In this document: positions 43,967 through 51,841 of the stretch, one piece after another | How the letters are laid out: each line of letters begins with the position of its first letter | Position numbering within the stretch: the stretch's first letter is position 1 | Notes under the pieces: model-generated | Told to the model about the DNA's origin: nothing | The model's input: the letters and a program-made list of their open reading frames with translations, nothing else | Databases searched by the model: none | Translations under genes and position numbers: made by a program | Origin: JAJECS01 sp965198185 | GTDB lineage: Bacteria > Chloroflexota > UBA11872 | Length of the DNA stretch: 64,000 bases | NCBI GenBank assembly: GCA_965198185.1 | Contig: CBDAOU010000002.1 | Location: 124,001 to 188,000, forward strand | Direction: 5' to 3'

Positions 43967-45040
43967 ATGTCCCATCCATCCGTCCGCATCAGCCCTTACG
44001 GCGACGTGCAGCTTGGCGCGTTTCGGGAAGTGCTCACGTATCCGGGCCGCTATCTCAACGACCACTGCCTGATCCGGCACGACGGCCTGTGGCACTTCTT
44101 CGGCATCATCGGCGACGTGACCGGCCCGGGCGAGGTGCACGGCGTCGAGGACTCGCTCGCGCACGCCACGTCCGCCGACCTCATGCAGTGGACCGTGCAT
44201 CCCCCGGCGCTCACGGCTACCGGCATCTGGCCGGAAGAGGTGACCTGTTTCGCGCCCTATGTCATCGCGCACGACGGCCGTTTCTACATGCTCTACTGCG
44301 TTACGGATGTGCACCGCACGCAACGCATCTGCCTCGCCACGTCAACCGACCTCTTCGCCTGGGAGCGCTTTCCGGGCAATCCCGTGATCGTGCCCTCCGT
44401 TTCCTGGGCCAAGTGGCCCGGATTCGATCTACCGTCGCCCGACGAAGTGGACCGCATGAACCGCGACGCCGGCGGCGACGCTCTTTCCGTCGCTCGTCGC
44501 CTCGGCGGGAGCTACGGCGGCTGCCGCGACCCGCACATCGTCAGGCTCGACGACGGCACATTCGTGGCCTACTGGGTCGCGCGTGTGCAGGAGAAGTTCG
44601 GACACAACCTGGTGTGCGTGGCCGCGTCCATGTCGCACGATCTGCTGCACTGGCAGGAAATCGGGCCGGTGTTCACCATGAAGGCGTGGCCCTTCGACGA
44701 GGAGCCGACGCTCGAGGTCGAGTCGCCCTGCGTCGTGCCCAAGGACGGCAAGTTCTGGCTGTTCTTCAAGCACGGCTGGTGGACGCACTTTGTCGCTTCC
44801 GACGCGCCCTATGACTTTCACGGCTACGAGCCGCAGCGGCTGGGTTTCTGTCACGCCTCGGAGGTGTTTCATTGGGAGGGGCAGTGGTGGATCACCCACT
44901 GCTCCGCCGATCCCGAGGACTTCCGCTATCGCGAGTCCAACCGCAGCCGCGGCCTGTTCATGGGGCATTTGGACTGGCCCGACGAGTCTCCGCCCCGGCT
45001 CATCCCGCCCGACGAGATGGCGGACGGTGGATCACGCTGA
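43967..45040 (+). CDS. beta-propeller glycosidase-like protein (GH43/GH32-type fold)
   Basis: A 357-residue soluble protein with repeated propeller blades: NDHCLIRHDGLWHFFGIIGD, VTCFAPYVIAHDGRFYMLYC, YGGCRDPHIVRLDDGTFVAY, and LEVESPCVVPKDGKFWLFFK. The RDPHI-like and ESP motifs recall the acidic residues of GH43/GH32 enzymes (an Asp of blade 1, Asp in RDP, Glu in ESP). Known: such enzymes cleave furanosides or other glycans. No secretion signal is evident from ATG 43967. The exact activity is unknown. Confidence 0.72.
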   Translation: MSHPSVRISPYGDVQLGAFREVLTYPGRYLNDHCLIRHDGLWHFFGIIGDVTGPGEVHGVEDSLAHATSADLMQWTVHPPALTATGIWPEEVTCFAPYVIAHDGRFYMLYCVTDVHRTQRICLATSTDLFAWERFPGNPVIVPSVSWAKWPGFDLPSPDEVDRMNRDAGGDALSVARRLGGSYGGCRDPHIVRLDDGTFVAYWVARVQEKFGHNLVCVAASMSHDLLHWQEIGPVFTMKAWPFDEEPTLEVESPCVVPKDGKFWLFFKHGWWTHFVASDAPYDFHGYEPQRLGFCHASEVFHWEGQWWITHCSADPEDFRYRESNRSRGLFMGHLDWPDESPPRLIPPDEMADGGSR

Positions 45041-45167
45041 GAAGTTGCATGTGCTCGTCCGGTTTCCTGCCACGGTCGGGGCCCTCTCTCCTGTGAGATC
45101 TCTGCAGGGGCCCTCCGTCGTCCCTAGGAAGGGGAACCGTTGCGAAGCCCTTGCGTCATGTCCCGCC

Positions 45168-45222
45168 GTCCCCCTCAACCCCGTATCGAGTACGGGTCAG
45201 GCCTAACCTTCTCCCACCAGGT
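45168..45222. repeat. interspersed repeat, copy 1 (CCCCGTATCGAG...)
   Basis: GTCCCCCTCAACCCCGTATC then GAGTACGGGTCAGGCCTAAC and CTTCTCCCACCAGG recur in inverted orientation at 62813-62862, with the same order of parts. Contains the palindrome CCCGTA..TACGGG. Confidence 0.7.
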
Positions 45223-45238
45223 GACCTTTGAATAAAGA

Positions 45239-45268
45239 GGTAGGGGCGACGCATGCGTCGCCCCTACC
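45239..45268. repeat. perfect 30-bp palindrome GGTAGGGGCGACGCA/TGCGTCGCCCCTACC
   Basis: The two 15-base halves are exact inverse complements with no loop. The ends GTAGGGGCG/CGCCCCTAC match the ends of the 70-bp element at 14461-14530, so this is a minimal member of the same family. It lies about 70 bases upstream of the MFS gene. Confidence 0.8.
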
Positions 45269-45338
45269 AATCACCGGCGGCCGCGCGGCGTAGCATTGCG
45301 GAGCCGCATCGCTTCGCGGCCCTCGCACCCGCGCGCTC

Positions 45339-46529
45339 ATGGCACGCCCTCGCGCCGACTTCGTCACGGTCTTCGCCGTCCTGGCGGTGACGGCCATCGT
45401 GGCAACCGCTCCGGGCCCCTTGCTCGTGGTGATTCGCGACGAGTTCGGGCTCACCTACGCCCAGCTTGGGCTGATCTTTTCGGCGCAGGCCCTGGCGGGC
45501 ATGCTCGCCAATATTCCTGCCGGGATGGTCGCCGACCGCCTGCCGGCCCGCGTGCCGATTGCCGGCGGCGGCCTGGGGCTGGCCGCGGGCACGCTGCTCA
45601 TGGCGTTGGCCCCCGGTTACGTGGTCCTGCTGGCGGGCAAGCTCATCGGCACGGTGGGCGCCACCTTCATGACCACCAGCGGCATTGCCTACACCGTCGC
45701 GCAGGCTGACAGCCAGCAGCGCGGCCGCGTCACGTCGCGCGTGATGTCGGGCATCCAGGTGGGCGCCTTCATCGGTCCGGCGCTGGCGGGCATCATTGCT
45801 GCCGCCTTCGACTGGCGCGCCGCGCTGATCGTTCCGGCCGGGCTCAGCCTGTGCGCCGCGGCGGCCGTGCTGCCCGTCATTCGCGGCGGGTCGCCGGCGC
45901 GTCCCGAGCGAAACGCGCGCATGTTCAGCGTCAGCGACCTGCGCCTGCCCCGCGTGGTCTGGCCGATCATCGCGCTCTCCATGCTGCTCACCGGTCCGGT
46001 CCTGGGACAGAGCCGCGTTGTCCTGCCGCTCTACGCCGGTGAGGGTCTTGCCTTCACGCCCGCGATCGTGGGCCTCGCCATTTCGGCCATGAGCGCCGCC
46101 CGCGCCGTCCTCACCTTCGTCAGCGGCAACCTGATGGACCGTGCCGGCCGCGGCAGCGCCCTCTACGCTCTGGTGCTGGGGGCGTTCGGAGCCGCGGTGT
46201 TGCTCACGCTGCCGCTTGGGCTGGGTGTGTTCATCGCCGCGGGAGCGCTGGCGTCGATCACCGGCCTGGGCGCCGTGCTGCCGTCGGTGCTCATTGGCGA
46301 CCGGGTGCCCAAGGCCTATGTGGGCCGGACGCTCGGCGTGCTGCTGACCATGGGCGCCATCGTGCAACTCGGCGTCGCGCCCGCGGTGGGATTCCTCCTC
46401 GATGTCCACGGCTACCAGCTCGTGGGCATTGCGATGGCCGTCCTGATCAGCCTGGCGGGCATCCTCGGCTGGTGGGTCGTGGGCGACCTGCCCTGGAAGC
46501 GGCGCCCGCCGGACGACTTGTCGGTGTGA
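45339..46529 (+). CDS. MFS transporter
   Basis: A 396-residue protein with about 12 membrane segments. Motif A-like ANIPAGMVADRLPAR follows segment 2, and LTGPVLGQSRVVLPLYAGEG begins the second half; GNLMDRAGRG is the matching loop in that half. Known: major facilitator family, proton- or gradient-driven; substrate unassigned. Start ATG 45339. It precedes, by 23 bases, the RHH antitoxin gene. Confidence 0.88.
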   Translation: MARPRADFVTVFAVLAVTAIVATAPGPLLVVIRDEFGLTYAQLGLIFSAQALAGMLANIPAGMVADRLPARVPIAGGGLGLAAGTLLMALAPGYVVLLAGKLIGTVGATFMTTSGIAYTVAQADSQQRGRVTSRVMSGIQVGAFIGPALAGIIAAAFDWRAALIVPAGLSLCAAAAVLPVIRGGSPARPERNARMFSVSDLRLPRVVWPIIALSMLLTGPVLGQSRVVLPLYAGEGLAFTPAIVGLAISAMSAARAVLTFVSGNLMDRAGRGSALYALVLGAFGAAVLLTLPLGLGVFIAAGALASITGLGAVLPSVLIGDRVPKAYVGRTLGVLLTMGAIVQLGVAPAVGFLLDVHGYQLVGIAMAVLISLAGILGWWVVGDLPWKRRPPDDLSV

Positions 46530-46552
46530 TGCTGTGATGCGATGATGTGTTG

Positions 46553-46780
46553 ATGCGAACGACCGTAACCATCGACGACGACGTTCTTGCCGTTGCCCGG
46601 GCCCTTGCCGACCGAAAGGGGAGCAGCCTTGGCAGCGCCTTGTCGGAGTTGGCCCGGCGCGGGTTCAAGAGCCCGTCCGCTGCAGAGATCGACGGAGATC
46701 CATCCATGTTCGCCGTCCCGGCCGACGCGGAACCCATCACGAGCGAAGACGTCTACCAAGCACTCGGTGAGTGGCCGTAA
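46553..46780 (+). CDS. ribbon-helix-helix antitoxin
   Basis: A 75-residue protein starting MRTTVTIDDDVLAVARALAD, followed by RKGSSLGSALSELARRGF, an RHH fold as in VapB antitoxins. The C-terminal part with EPITSEDVYQALGEWP would contact the toxin. A GTG and a TTG just upstream are alternative starts. It overlaps the PIN gene by ten bases. Confidence 0.85.
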   Translation: MRTTVTIDDDVLAVARALADRKGSSLGSALSELARRGFKSPSAAEIDGDPSMFAVPADAEPITSEDVYQALGEWP

Positions 46781-47211
46781 CCGCCCTGCTGGACGTCAAC
46801 GTCCTGATAGCCCTTGCCTGGCCCAACCATGTGCATCACGTTGCCGCAAGAGCATGGTTCGAGGAACACCGGCGGGACGGCTGGGCAACTTGCCCCCTTA
46901 CCGAGGCGGGGTTTGTGCGTGTCTCCTGCATCCCGTCTGTTGTGCGGCACGGCGTCACCCCGCTCGACGCCATTGCGGTATTGCAGCGACTCACTCGGCT
47001 GGGGGTTCACCACTTCTGGCCTCTGAACCGGTCCATCGTTGAGTTGCCTCAAGCCGTCGGCGCCCGCATTCAGGGGTACCGGCAGATCACGGACGCCGTC
47101 TTGCTGGCCGCCGCCATGCAACACCTGGGACAGTTGGCCACGCTGGACATTGGCCTGCAAGGACTGATCGCGGAGAGCGACCGTTCGGCCCTCTGCGTTA
47201 TTCCGGTGTAA
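46771..47211 (+). CDS. PIN-domain toxin (VapC, TA-family PIN)
   Basis: A 146-residue protein from GTG 46771. TALLDVNVLIALAWPNHVHH carries the first Asp, CPLTEAGFVRVS the Glu, YRQITDAVLLAAAM the third Asp, and LATLDIGLQGL the last. The SSxxR..W-type middle region (HHFWPLN) is typical of the VapC subgroup. Overlaps the antitoxin stop. Appears intact. Confidence 0.87.
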   Translation: MAVTALLDVNVLIALAWPNHVHHVAARAWFEEHRRDGWATCPLTEAGFVRVSCIPSVVRHGVTPLDAIAVLQRLTRLGVHHFWPLNRSIVELPQAVGARIQGYRQITDAVLLAAAMQHLGQLATLDIGLQGLIAESDRSALCVIPV

Positions 47212-47250
47212 AGCGGCCCGAGCCGGGCGCAATGAGGTTGATGTCGCCAG

Positions 47251-47446
47251 CTATCGAGCCGGCACGGCGCCGTATCTGAGGCCGTGTTCCAGCCAGAACT
47301 TGAGCAGCGTTAGGGCCTCTCCCCATCCGGCGGCACAGCCCAGGGCAGTCTCGACGTCATCCATCGAATACCCGGATTCCTGAAGGTGCACACGCGTCCC
47401 GGCCCCAAGCGCGTCCAGTTCGAACGATACGGTTGTCGCATGGTAA
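47251..47446 (-). pseudogene. SRPBCC (AHSA1-like) protein, C-terminal remnant
   Basis: About 65 codons read TVSFELDALGAGTRVHLQES, then GCAAGWGEALTLLKFWLEHG, the C-terminal half of an AHSA1-type SRPBCC domain, stopping at 47251. The N-terminal half is missing. The reading ends exactly where the two-hairpin element begins (47449), so that insertion probably truncated the gene. No N-terminal piece is seen on the far side of the inserted region. Confidence 0.72.
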
Positions 47447-47448
47447 TG

Positions 47449-47550
47449 TGCTCGCGCTACACAGGCGGGCGCGTCGCGCGTTCGCGGCGGGTTTTGCTTC
47501 CCAGCGGCCCTAACGGGGTCGCTGGACTTCCGCCTGTGTAGCTATGGGAA
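47449..47550 (+). repeat. two-hairpin element, copy A (left part, split by the transposon)
   Basis: TGCTCGCG is followed by CTACACAGGCGG (47457-47468), which pairs exactly with CCGCCTGTGTAG (47530-47541), a 12-bp stem. The loop holds an extra hairpin CCAGCG..CGCTGG (about 47500-47525). CTATGGGAA follows, where the transposon inserted; the rest continues at 52267. Copy B at 50271-50376 has the same parts in reverse orientation. Confidence 0.75.
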
Positions 47551-47591
47551 GGGAATTATATATAAAAGTACCCACCGCCTAAATCCATACC

Positions 47592-47795
47592 TTAATTCAT
47601 AAACTGAAACAGCGACATCAGCCCGCCCAGAATTAAGATATTACTTGCTGATATCAACCACATCTTATTGACTAACCGAGTTTCCAACTTCGACAAATCT
47701 TCTCTCGTCGCTACATGCTTCACATCTGTCTCAAGTGCCGTCACTCGACTATCAAACGATCTCTCGCCTTCCATCGCTATTACTCCTACACCCAT
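47592..47795 (-). CDS. small coiled-coil protein with C-terminal membrane segment
   Basis: A 67-residue product. Residues of about 12-45 (FDSRVTALETDVKHVATRED and LSKLETRLVNK) form a coiled coil; LISASNILILGGLMSLFQF is a C-terminal membrane segment. The layout recalls small phage hemolysin/holin-like XhlA proteins, without clear identity. ATG overlaps the upstream stop (TAATG). Part of the transposon cargo. Confidence 0.55.
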   Translation of the reverse strand: MGVGVIAMEGERSFDSRVTALETDVKHVATREDLSKLETRLVNKMWLISASNILILGGLMSLFQFMN

Positions 47796-48019
47796 TACTT
47801 CCCAATCAATTCTGCAAACCGAGCATTCATATCCGACCGAAGATCATCGATCCTCTTATCGAAGTGGGAGCACAGATCATCAATCCGAGTCCCAATCGCC
47901 TTGTGCGCAAGCTCACCCTCTCGACGCAAGCTCTTGATATCCCTACTGATCGCCCAATAGAGCGCCGACACTAAGGGAACTCCAATCACCACCAACTCTG
48001 CCATTGCTCCGATATCCAC
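47795..48019 (-). CDS. small membrane-anchored coiled-coil protein
   Basis: A 74-residue product: an N-terminal membrane segment (MAELVVIGVPLVSALYWAI) followed by a charged coiled coil (RDIKSLRREGELAHKAIGTR, DDLCSHFDKRIDDLRSDMNA). It mirrors the topology of the next gene, which has the membrane segment at the opposite end. GTG start at 48019 or ATG at 48004. Probably a partner of the 67-residue protein; function unknown. Confidence 0.55.
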   Translation of the reverse strand: MDIGAMAELVVIGVPLVSALYWAISRDIKSLRREGELAHKAIGTRIDDLCSHFDKRIDDLRSDMNARFAELIGK

Positions 48020-48116
48020 TAATCACACCTATCCCATATACTCATCAATTATAGTATAACAGAAAAGCGAGTGATTTACTAAGTACCTATAGACTATATC
48101 ACATTAATTGAGTGGA

Positions 48117-49406
48117 TCAGGTCGCTGGTGACTCCCATCGCTGTGCTCGATCCAGATCAATCGTCAACTTGAGGCATCCCCCATCTTGAAGCCGCGCGAC
48201 ATCTACAGGACGAATCAACCATGTTTGTCCCAAAGTACTAGTATTCGTTAGCTCGAATCTACCGTTCTCACCAACTGTCCCAAAGCTTAAATCACGACCT
48301 AACGCCTCATTCATGCGCTCATTCATGTTCATAATCTCATTCATATGTTTGTCATAAGCTATCACCGTATGGGGAATACTCGTATATGCAGGCCCTCCCG
48401 TATTGTTGAATACAAAGTTAATGTGAAGATTCTCATAGGGACTGCCGTAAAAGCGCGAAACTATCGTAATTTTCCATCCAACAGGTATCGCGCTCAAATC
48501 CCCACAGTTTTGTTCATAGGGAATCGATTCCTCAATCCGCACCACCTGATATCCAGCACGACGCAATCCGGCGGCTGCTGACGCCTGTTGGTCGGATGCC
48601 CAGCGTTCGCATGCGGTATCCTCCCCATAAATATCTACATAGTGATCAATGTGCTGCTGATGCATCTGACCTAAGTATGTACCATTCGGCCATGCCGGAT
48701 GATCCTGACAATAACTCGTTCCATCATAACTCAACGTAGAAACGGTACCAACAAATTGAGATGAGGCAAACCACTTTCGTGCTCGCGCCCTATCAATCGT
48801 CAACGTGACACACCGCAACCGCTCAATAATGCCTCTTTTTCGAAGCAAAAGAGTATCGCCACCCATATCTGCGCTCTGTAGCTCGAAACTACTGTTTGCG
48901 GCGACGGCAAAATGCAAAAACTTATAGCTATCAAGGACATTCATATGCTCATCATAAAGTGTCAACACATAAGGTATGTCTCGATAAGCGGGACCGTCTG
49001 CGTTATCTAAAACGAAATTATTATCTAGCGCGTCACACAAACCCCAACGGCATGGGACTTGCGTAAATTCCCATTCGACAGGTATCACGCTTCGATCTCC
49101 GCAATTCTGCTCATAGGGGATCGGCTCTTTAACCTTCACCACCTGATAGCCCGCTTGTCGTAGACCACGAACGGCTGACGCCTGTTGGTCCGCTGCCCAA
49201 CGTTCACACGCTCCCGCCTCACCAAAATGTTTGATGTAGTGGTCGATATGCTGGCGATGCATTTGGCCGAGATAGGTGCCGTTCGGCCATGCCGGATGCT
49301 CGCGGCAGTAGGACTCGCCGTCGTAGTTCAAGGCATAGACGGTGCCAAAGGCGACCAGGAGGAAGCCTACGAGGATTCCCGTGATCATCACTGGCTTCCG
49401 CCTCAT
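48117..49406 (-). CDS. membrane-anchored protein with an internal duplication
   Basis: A 429-residue product. Residues 8-27 (ITGILVGFLLVAFGTVYAL) are a membrane anchor or signal. Two related halves follow, about 199 residues apart: YDGESYCREHPAWPNGTYLG at 28 and YDGTSYCQDHPAWPNGTYLG at 227. Both share QHIDHY, ACERWA.DQQASA, GLR.AGYQVV, IPYEQNCGD and a beta-rich second part ending in a CVTLTIDRARA or CLKLTIDLDRA segment. Cysteines are conserved between halves, suggesting disulfides outside the cell. No family is recognised. The ATG overlaps the stop of the upstream gene (49403). Confidence 0.65.
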   Translation of the reverse strand: MRRKPVMITGILVGFLLVAFGTVYALNYDGESYCREHPAWPNGTYLGQMHRQHIDHYIKHFGEAGACERWAADQQASAVRGLRQAGYQVVKVKEPIPYEQNCGDRSVIPVEWEFTQVPCRWGLCDALDNNFVLDNADGPAYRDIPYVLTLYDEHMNVLDSYKFLHFAVAANSSFELQSADMGGDTLLLRKRGIIERLRCVTLTIDRARARKWFASSQFVGTVSTLSYDGTSYCQDHPAWPNGTYLGQMHQQHIDHYVDIYGEDTACERWASDQQASAAAGLRRAGYQVVRIEESIPYEQNCGDLSAIPVGWKITIVSRFYGSPYENLHINFVFNNTGGPAYTSIPHTVIAYDKHMNEIMNMNERMNEALGRDLSFGTVGENGRFELTNTSTLGQTWLIRPVDVARLQDGGCLKLTIDLDRAQRWESPAT

Positions 49407-49978
49407 GATGACTTCACCGGCTCAAACGTCACGGTCCAACGGGCATCGTCTCCGACGTTCACCAACCATGCCCGCTCACCGGACGCATGGGCGGTATATC
49501 GCCCGCGTTTCGTCGCCGCATCATCGCGACCCTTCAACATAAATTCCGTAGGCTCGCTGCCGATCATGAACTCCAACGTATCCGGTGCAAACCGCCGATC
49601 ATTTCCCACTACCGTAAAGCGCACGGTGTAAATCCCAGGCTCTATGTCCAAGAAACCTGTGTTTGCGCCTATGCCTTCGAGCCTGAACACCGATCCAGGC
49701 TGCACGACTGGCGACGCTGTCGGGGTAGTCTTAGGTCGAGGCGTATAGGTGGATATTGCAACCGTACGCCGAGGCGTTGGCGTAGCAGCAATCGCCGTAG
49801 GGGTTGGCGTGACGCCGGTCGATTCTGACGCCGAGCCGATATTGAATCCGACAATCGCGCTACACGACACCACGGCAATCAACCCGACCAACCCCATCAG
49901 AATAATTATTCCGATAATGGACTGAACGAGCTTACCGCCACATCCTGCTATTGATTCAAATGGCAATTGATTGAACAT
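49403..49978 (-). CDS. membrane-anchored protein with Thr/Pro linker
   Basis: A 191-residue product beginning MFNQLPFESIAGCGGKLVQS with a membrane segment (IIGIIILMGLVGLIAVVSCS), a TPTPTAIAATPTPRRT linker, and a beta-sandwich-like C-terminal domain (SVFRLEGIGANTGFLDIEPG, YTVRFTVVGNDRRF). AAAGGA lies six bases before ATG 49978. Overlaps the duplicated-domain gene by four bases, so the two are co-expressed. Exposed outside the cell if the N-in topology holds. Family unknown. Confidence 0.6.
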   Translation of the reverse strand: MFNQLPFESIAGCGGKLVQSIIGIIILMGLVGLIAVVSCSAIVGFNIGSASESTGVTPTPTAIAATPTPRRTVAISTYTPRPKTTPTASPVVQPGSVFRLEGIGANTGFLDIEPGIYTVRFTVVGNDRRFAPDTLEFMIGSEPTEFMLKGRDDAATKRGRYTAHASGERAWLVNVGDDARWTVTFEPVKSS

Positions 49979-50006
49979 ATGTCGTCCTTTCACCAAAACA
50001 TAAGAT

Positions 50007-50249
50007 CTACTGGACTATTGGAAGCGACCGATCTATAACAATCACACGATCTTTTGAATTCCTGCCGTCTGGTGAACCAAATACACTTTCCCAGAACTGT
50101 GCTGTAAAACTATCCCAAGCTGCTCTATCGTCGCTATCGAATGTCAATGAATACTCATGTGGAAGCGCATTTGGCTTATATGGCTTACCGCCGTCTTTAC
50201 TAGAAACCTCAATACTCAAAGAATACGGACGGCCAGAAACGTTTGCCAT
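50007..50249 (-). CDS. small soluble protein of unknown function
   Basis: An 80-residue product beginning MANVSGRPYSLSIEVSSKDG, with DDRAAWDSFTAQFWESVF and a C-terminus DRVIVIDRSLPIVQ. GGAG six bases before ATG 50249 fixes the start. It is the first gene after copy B of the two-hairpin element, which ends about 20 bases upstream. Co-oriented with the rest of the cargo. Confidence 0.5.
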   Translation of the reverse strand: MANVSGRPYSLSIEVSSKDGGKPYKPNALPHEYSLTFDSDDRAAWDSFTAQFWESVFGSPDGRNSKDRVIVIDRSLPIVQ

Positions 50250-50270
50250 GAGGTGCTCCGCCACGAAAAG

Positions 50271-50376
50271 GTAGCGGCCCTAACTAGCCGCTCGACTTGC
50301 TTCCCATAGCTACACAGGCGGAAGTCCAACGAACCCGCCGCGTTTACGCGACGCGGCCGCCTGTGTAGCGCGAGCA
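50271..50376 (-). repeat. two-hairpin element, copy B
   Basis: Read on the minus strand: TGCTCGCG, stem CTACACAGGCGG (50357-50368) paired exactly with CCGCCTGTGTAG (50310-50321), then CTATGGGAAGCA, then hairpin AGCGGC/GCCGCT (50287-50292 with 50273-50278). Copy A (47449-47550 plus 52267-52303) has the same order, the same 12-bp stem and a matching second hairpin. In copy B the sequence leads into the gene starting at 50249. Confidence 0.75.
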
Positions 50377-50424
50377 GGCTACCAGAAGGCACAACACCGA
50401 TCAATGAACAGGTAGGCTATAGAG

Positions 50425-50553
50425 GCGGGTGAAGCGGCTGCACCGCGTTTTCGGCTGTATAGCTCAGCGGACAGAGCGCGCCCATGACTTAGGCCGAGGT
50501 CGGGGGTTCGAATCCCCCTGCAGTCGCGCGATCTGCATAACCGCTTCACCCGC
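50425..50553. repeat. 13-bp inverted repeat enclosing the tRNA-like gene
   Basis: GCGGGTGAAGCGG (50425-50437) and CCGCTTCACCCGC (50541-50553) are exact inverse complements on either side of the tRNA-like sequence. TGCA adjacent to each arm could extend the pairing. Confidence 0.65.
50453..50526 (+). tRNA. tRNA-like gene with irregular anticodon arm, isotype unassigned
   Basis: A cloverleaf can be drawn. Acceptor GGCTGTA (50453-50459) pairs with TGCAGTC (50519-50525) with two G-U pairs. The D stem GCTC/GAGC has loop AGCGGACA. The T arm GGGGG-TTCGAAT-CCCCC is perfect. The anticodon stem CGCCC/GGCCG has one C-C mismatch and an eight-base loop ATGACTTA; a GAC anticodon is possible, but T follows it instead of a purine. 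No CCA is encoded. It is carried inside the transposon on the opposite strand to all cargo genes. It could be a decayed or atypical tRNA. Confidence 0.55.
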
Positions 50554-50586
50554 ACACTCAATCCATCAACCGATCTCCGACCGTCG

Positions 50587-50778
50587 TTACTCTCGTTCGT
50601 CGTCCTCCGACTCGCCTTCGCCTGACTCGCTCTGCAAATACCGCCAGTCATGCTCTTTCTTAGGTGGCGTACGGAAAAGCGCCCGCGCAATATTCTCCGG
50701 CGTATCAGGGATCAATTCCGGCATCGGCTTTGGCGGCCTGCCGACTTTGCGTTTCTCAGGCTTTGATTCGTCACTCAT
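50587..50778 (-). CDS. small basic/acidic protein with AT-hook-like motif
   Basis: A 63-residue product. KRKVGRPPKPMPE near residue 9 contains the GRP core of AT-hooks, and the C-terminus is acidic (SESGEGESEDDERE). It lies 11 bases downstream of the transposase stop on the same strand and may be co-expressed with it. A DNA-binding role is inferred from the motif alone. Confidence 0.5.
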   Translation of the reverse strand: MSDESKPEKRKVGRPPKPMPELIPDTPENIARALFRTPPKKEHDWRYLQSESGEGESEDDERE

Positions 50779-50789
50779 GGACGTGTCTC

Positions 50790-51725
50790 CTATCCATATA
50801 CTAGCTCGCCGTACTGGAGTCGCTTCCCAAACATCCCGCGCACCGTGCGCTCCATCTGAACAATCGTATCGGCACGGCGATTCTTGTAGCGCCCAGCAAA
50901 TTCCGTCACGTAGCGGTTCAAGTGCTTCTCACTGAAGTTGTGGTACGTACCCTGATACCCACGCTTCAAACCGCTCCAGAACGACTCCAAGCCGTTTGTG
51001 TGCGCTTGCTGCCGCACGTACTCACCAACACTGTGCTTGACGGTTTCGTGATTCGACAATCCCTTGTAGGCGTGAGCATCGTCCGTGTAGACCTTCGCGC
51101 CATTGGCTACCCGCTTCCGAACCTCACCCTGAATCGTTTGCGCGTCCGTGGACGGGATCACCGTGGCGCTCACTTGGCGCGTCTTGCGATCCTTGATGCC
51201 CAGCACCGCCACTTTGCCCGTCGTGCCGCGTCCTTGGCGGAGCTTCTTCGACGCATGCTTGTTTTTCTCTTTGCCGCCGATGTAGGTTTCGTCCACTTCG
51301 ACCGGCCCTTGAAATACGCTCACGTCGTCTACCCACGATTCGCGGATCCGGTGCGCCAGATGCCACGCGGTTTTCTGGGTAATTCCCAGGTCACGATGCA
51401 GCTTCAGGCTTGACGTGCCTTTGATGCCCGTATTGAGTAGGTAGATCGCCATTGCCCAGACTTGGCAGCCGAGCTTCGAGGATTCCATGACCGTGCCCGT
51501 TTTCACAGAGAAGTACTTCCGACATCCACGACACCTGTACGGCATCGTCGGATGCTTCGCTCGCGTATTGACGTTCGTGCTGTCACAACGCGGGCAGACC
51601 GGACCATCCGTCCAGCGCAGCTTCACAAACCATTCATGCGCTGTCTCATCGTCTGGGAACATCCGCGTAATCTCCACAAGGGAAATGCCCTTGCGGTGGT
51701 GCTGCCCTGGTGCTCGTTTCGCCAT
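50790..51725 (-). CDS. IS1595-family transposase
   Basis: A 311-residue protein, normal for the family. An N-terminal zinc ribbon is seen as CPRCDSTNV with CRGCRKYFS, preceded by the helix EWFVKLRWTDGPV. The DDE-like catalytic part shows VEVDETYIGGKEKNKH (first Asp), AKVYTDDAHAYKGL (second Asp) and AHTNGLESFWSGLKRGYQGT (Asn/Glu of the third site). Known: IS1595 members make 8-bp target duplications, as observed here. The ATG at 51725 begins MAKRAPGQHHRKG; an upstream extension was rejected. All catalytic positions appear intact. Confidence 0.93.
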   Translation of the reverse strand: MAKRAPGQHHRKGISLVEITRMFPDDETAHEWFVKLRWTDGPVCPRCDSTNVNTRAKHPTMPYRCRGCRKYFSVKTGTVMESSKLGCQVWAMAIYLLNTGIKGTSSLKLHRDLGITQKTAWHLAHRIRESWVDDVSVFQGPVEVDETYIGGKEKNKHASKKLRQGRGTTGKVAVLGIKDRKTRQVSATVIPSTDAQTIQGEVRKRVANGAKVYTDDAHAYKGLSNHETVKHSVGEYVRQQAHTNGLESFWSGLKRGYQGTYHNFSEKHLNRYVTEFAGRYKNRRADTIVQMERTVRGMFGKRLQYGELVYG

Positions 51726-51841
51726 ATTCGTTTCTGCCTTGGTCCCTGTTCCTATTACGGCAGAATAGTAGCACAACGCGGTTATCCAGTCAAGCGACTT
51801 GCAGATACTTGTCGGACTATTTTGTGGACTGAGCACTCTCA

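Noticed and set aside
47449..50376. The two-hairpin elements as integron attC sites
   Set aside because: They precede small genes like cassette borders, but the GTTRRRY/RYYYAAC core is absent, no integrase is present, and the stem is perfectly paired without the unpaired bases typical of attC.
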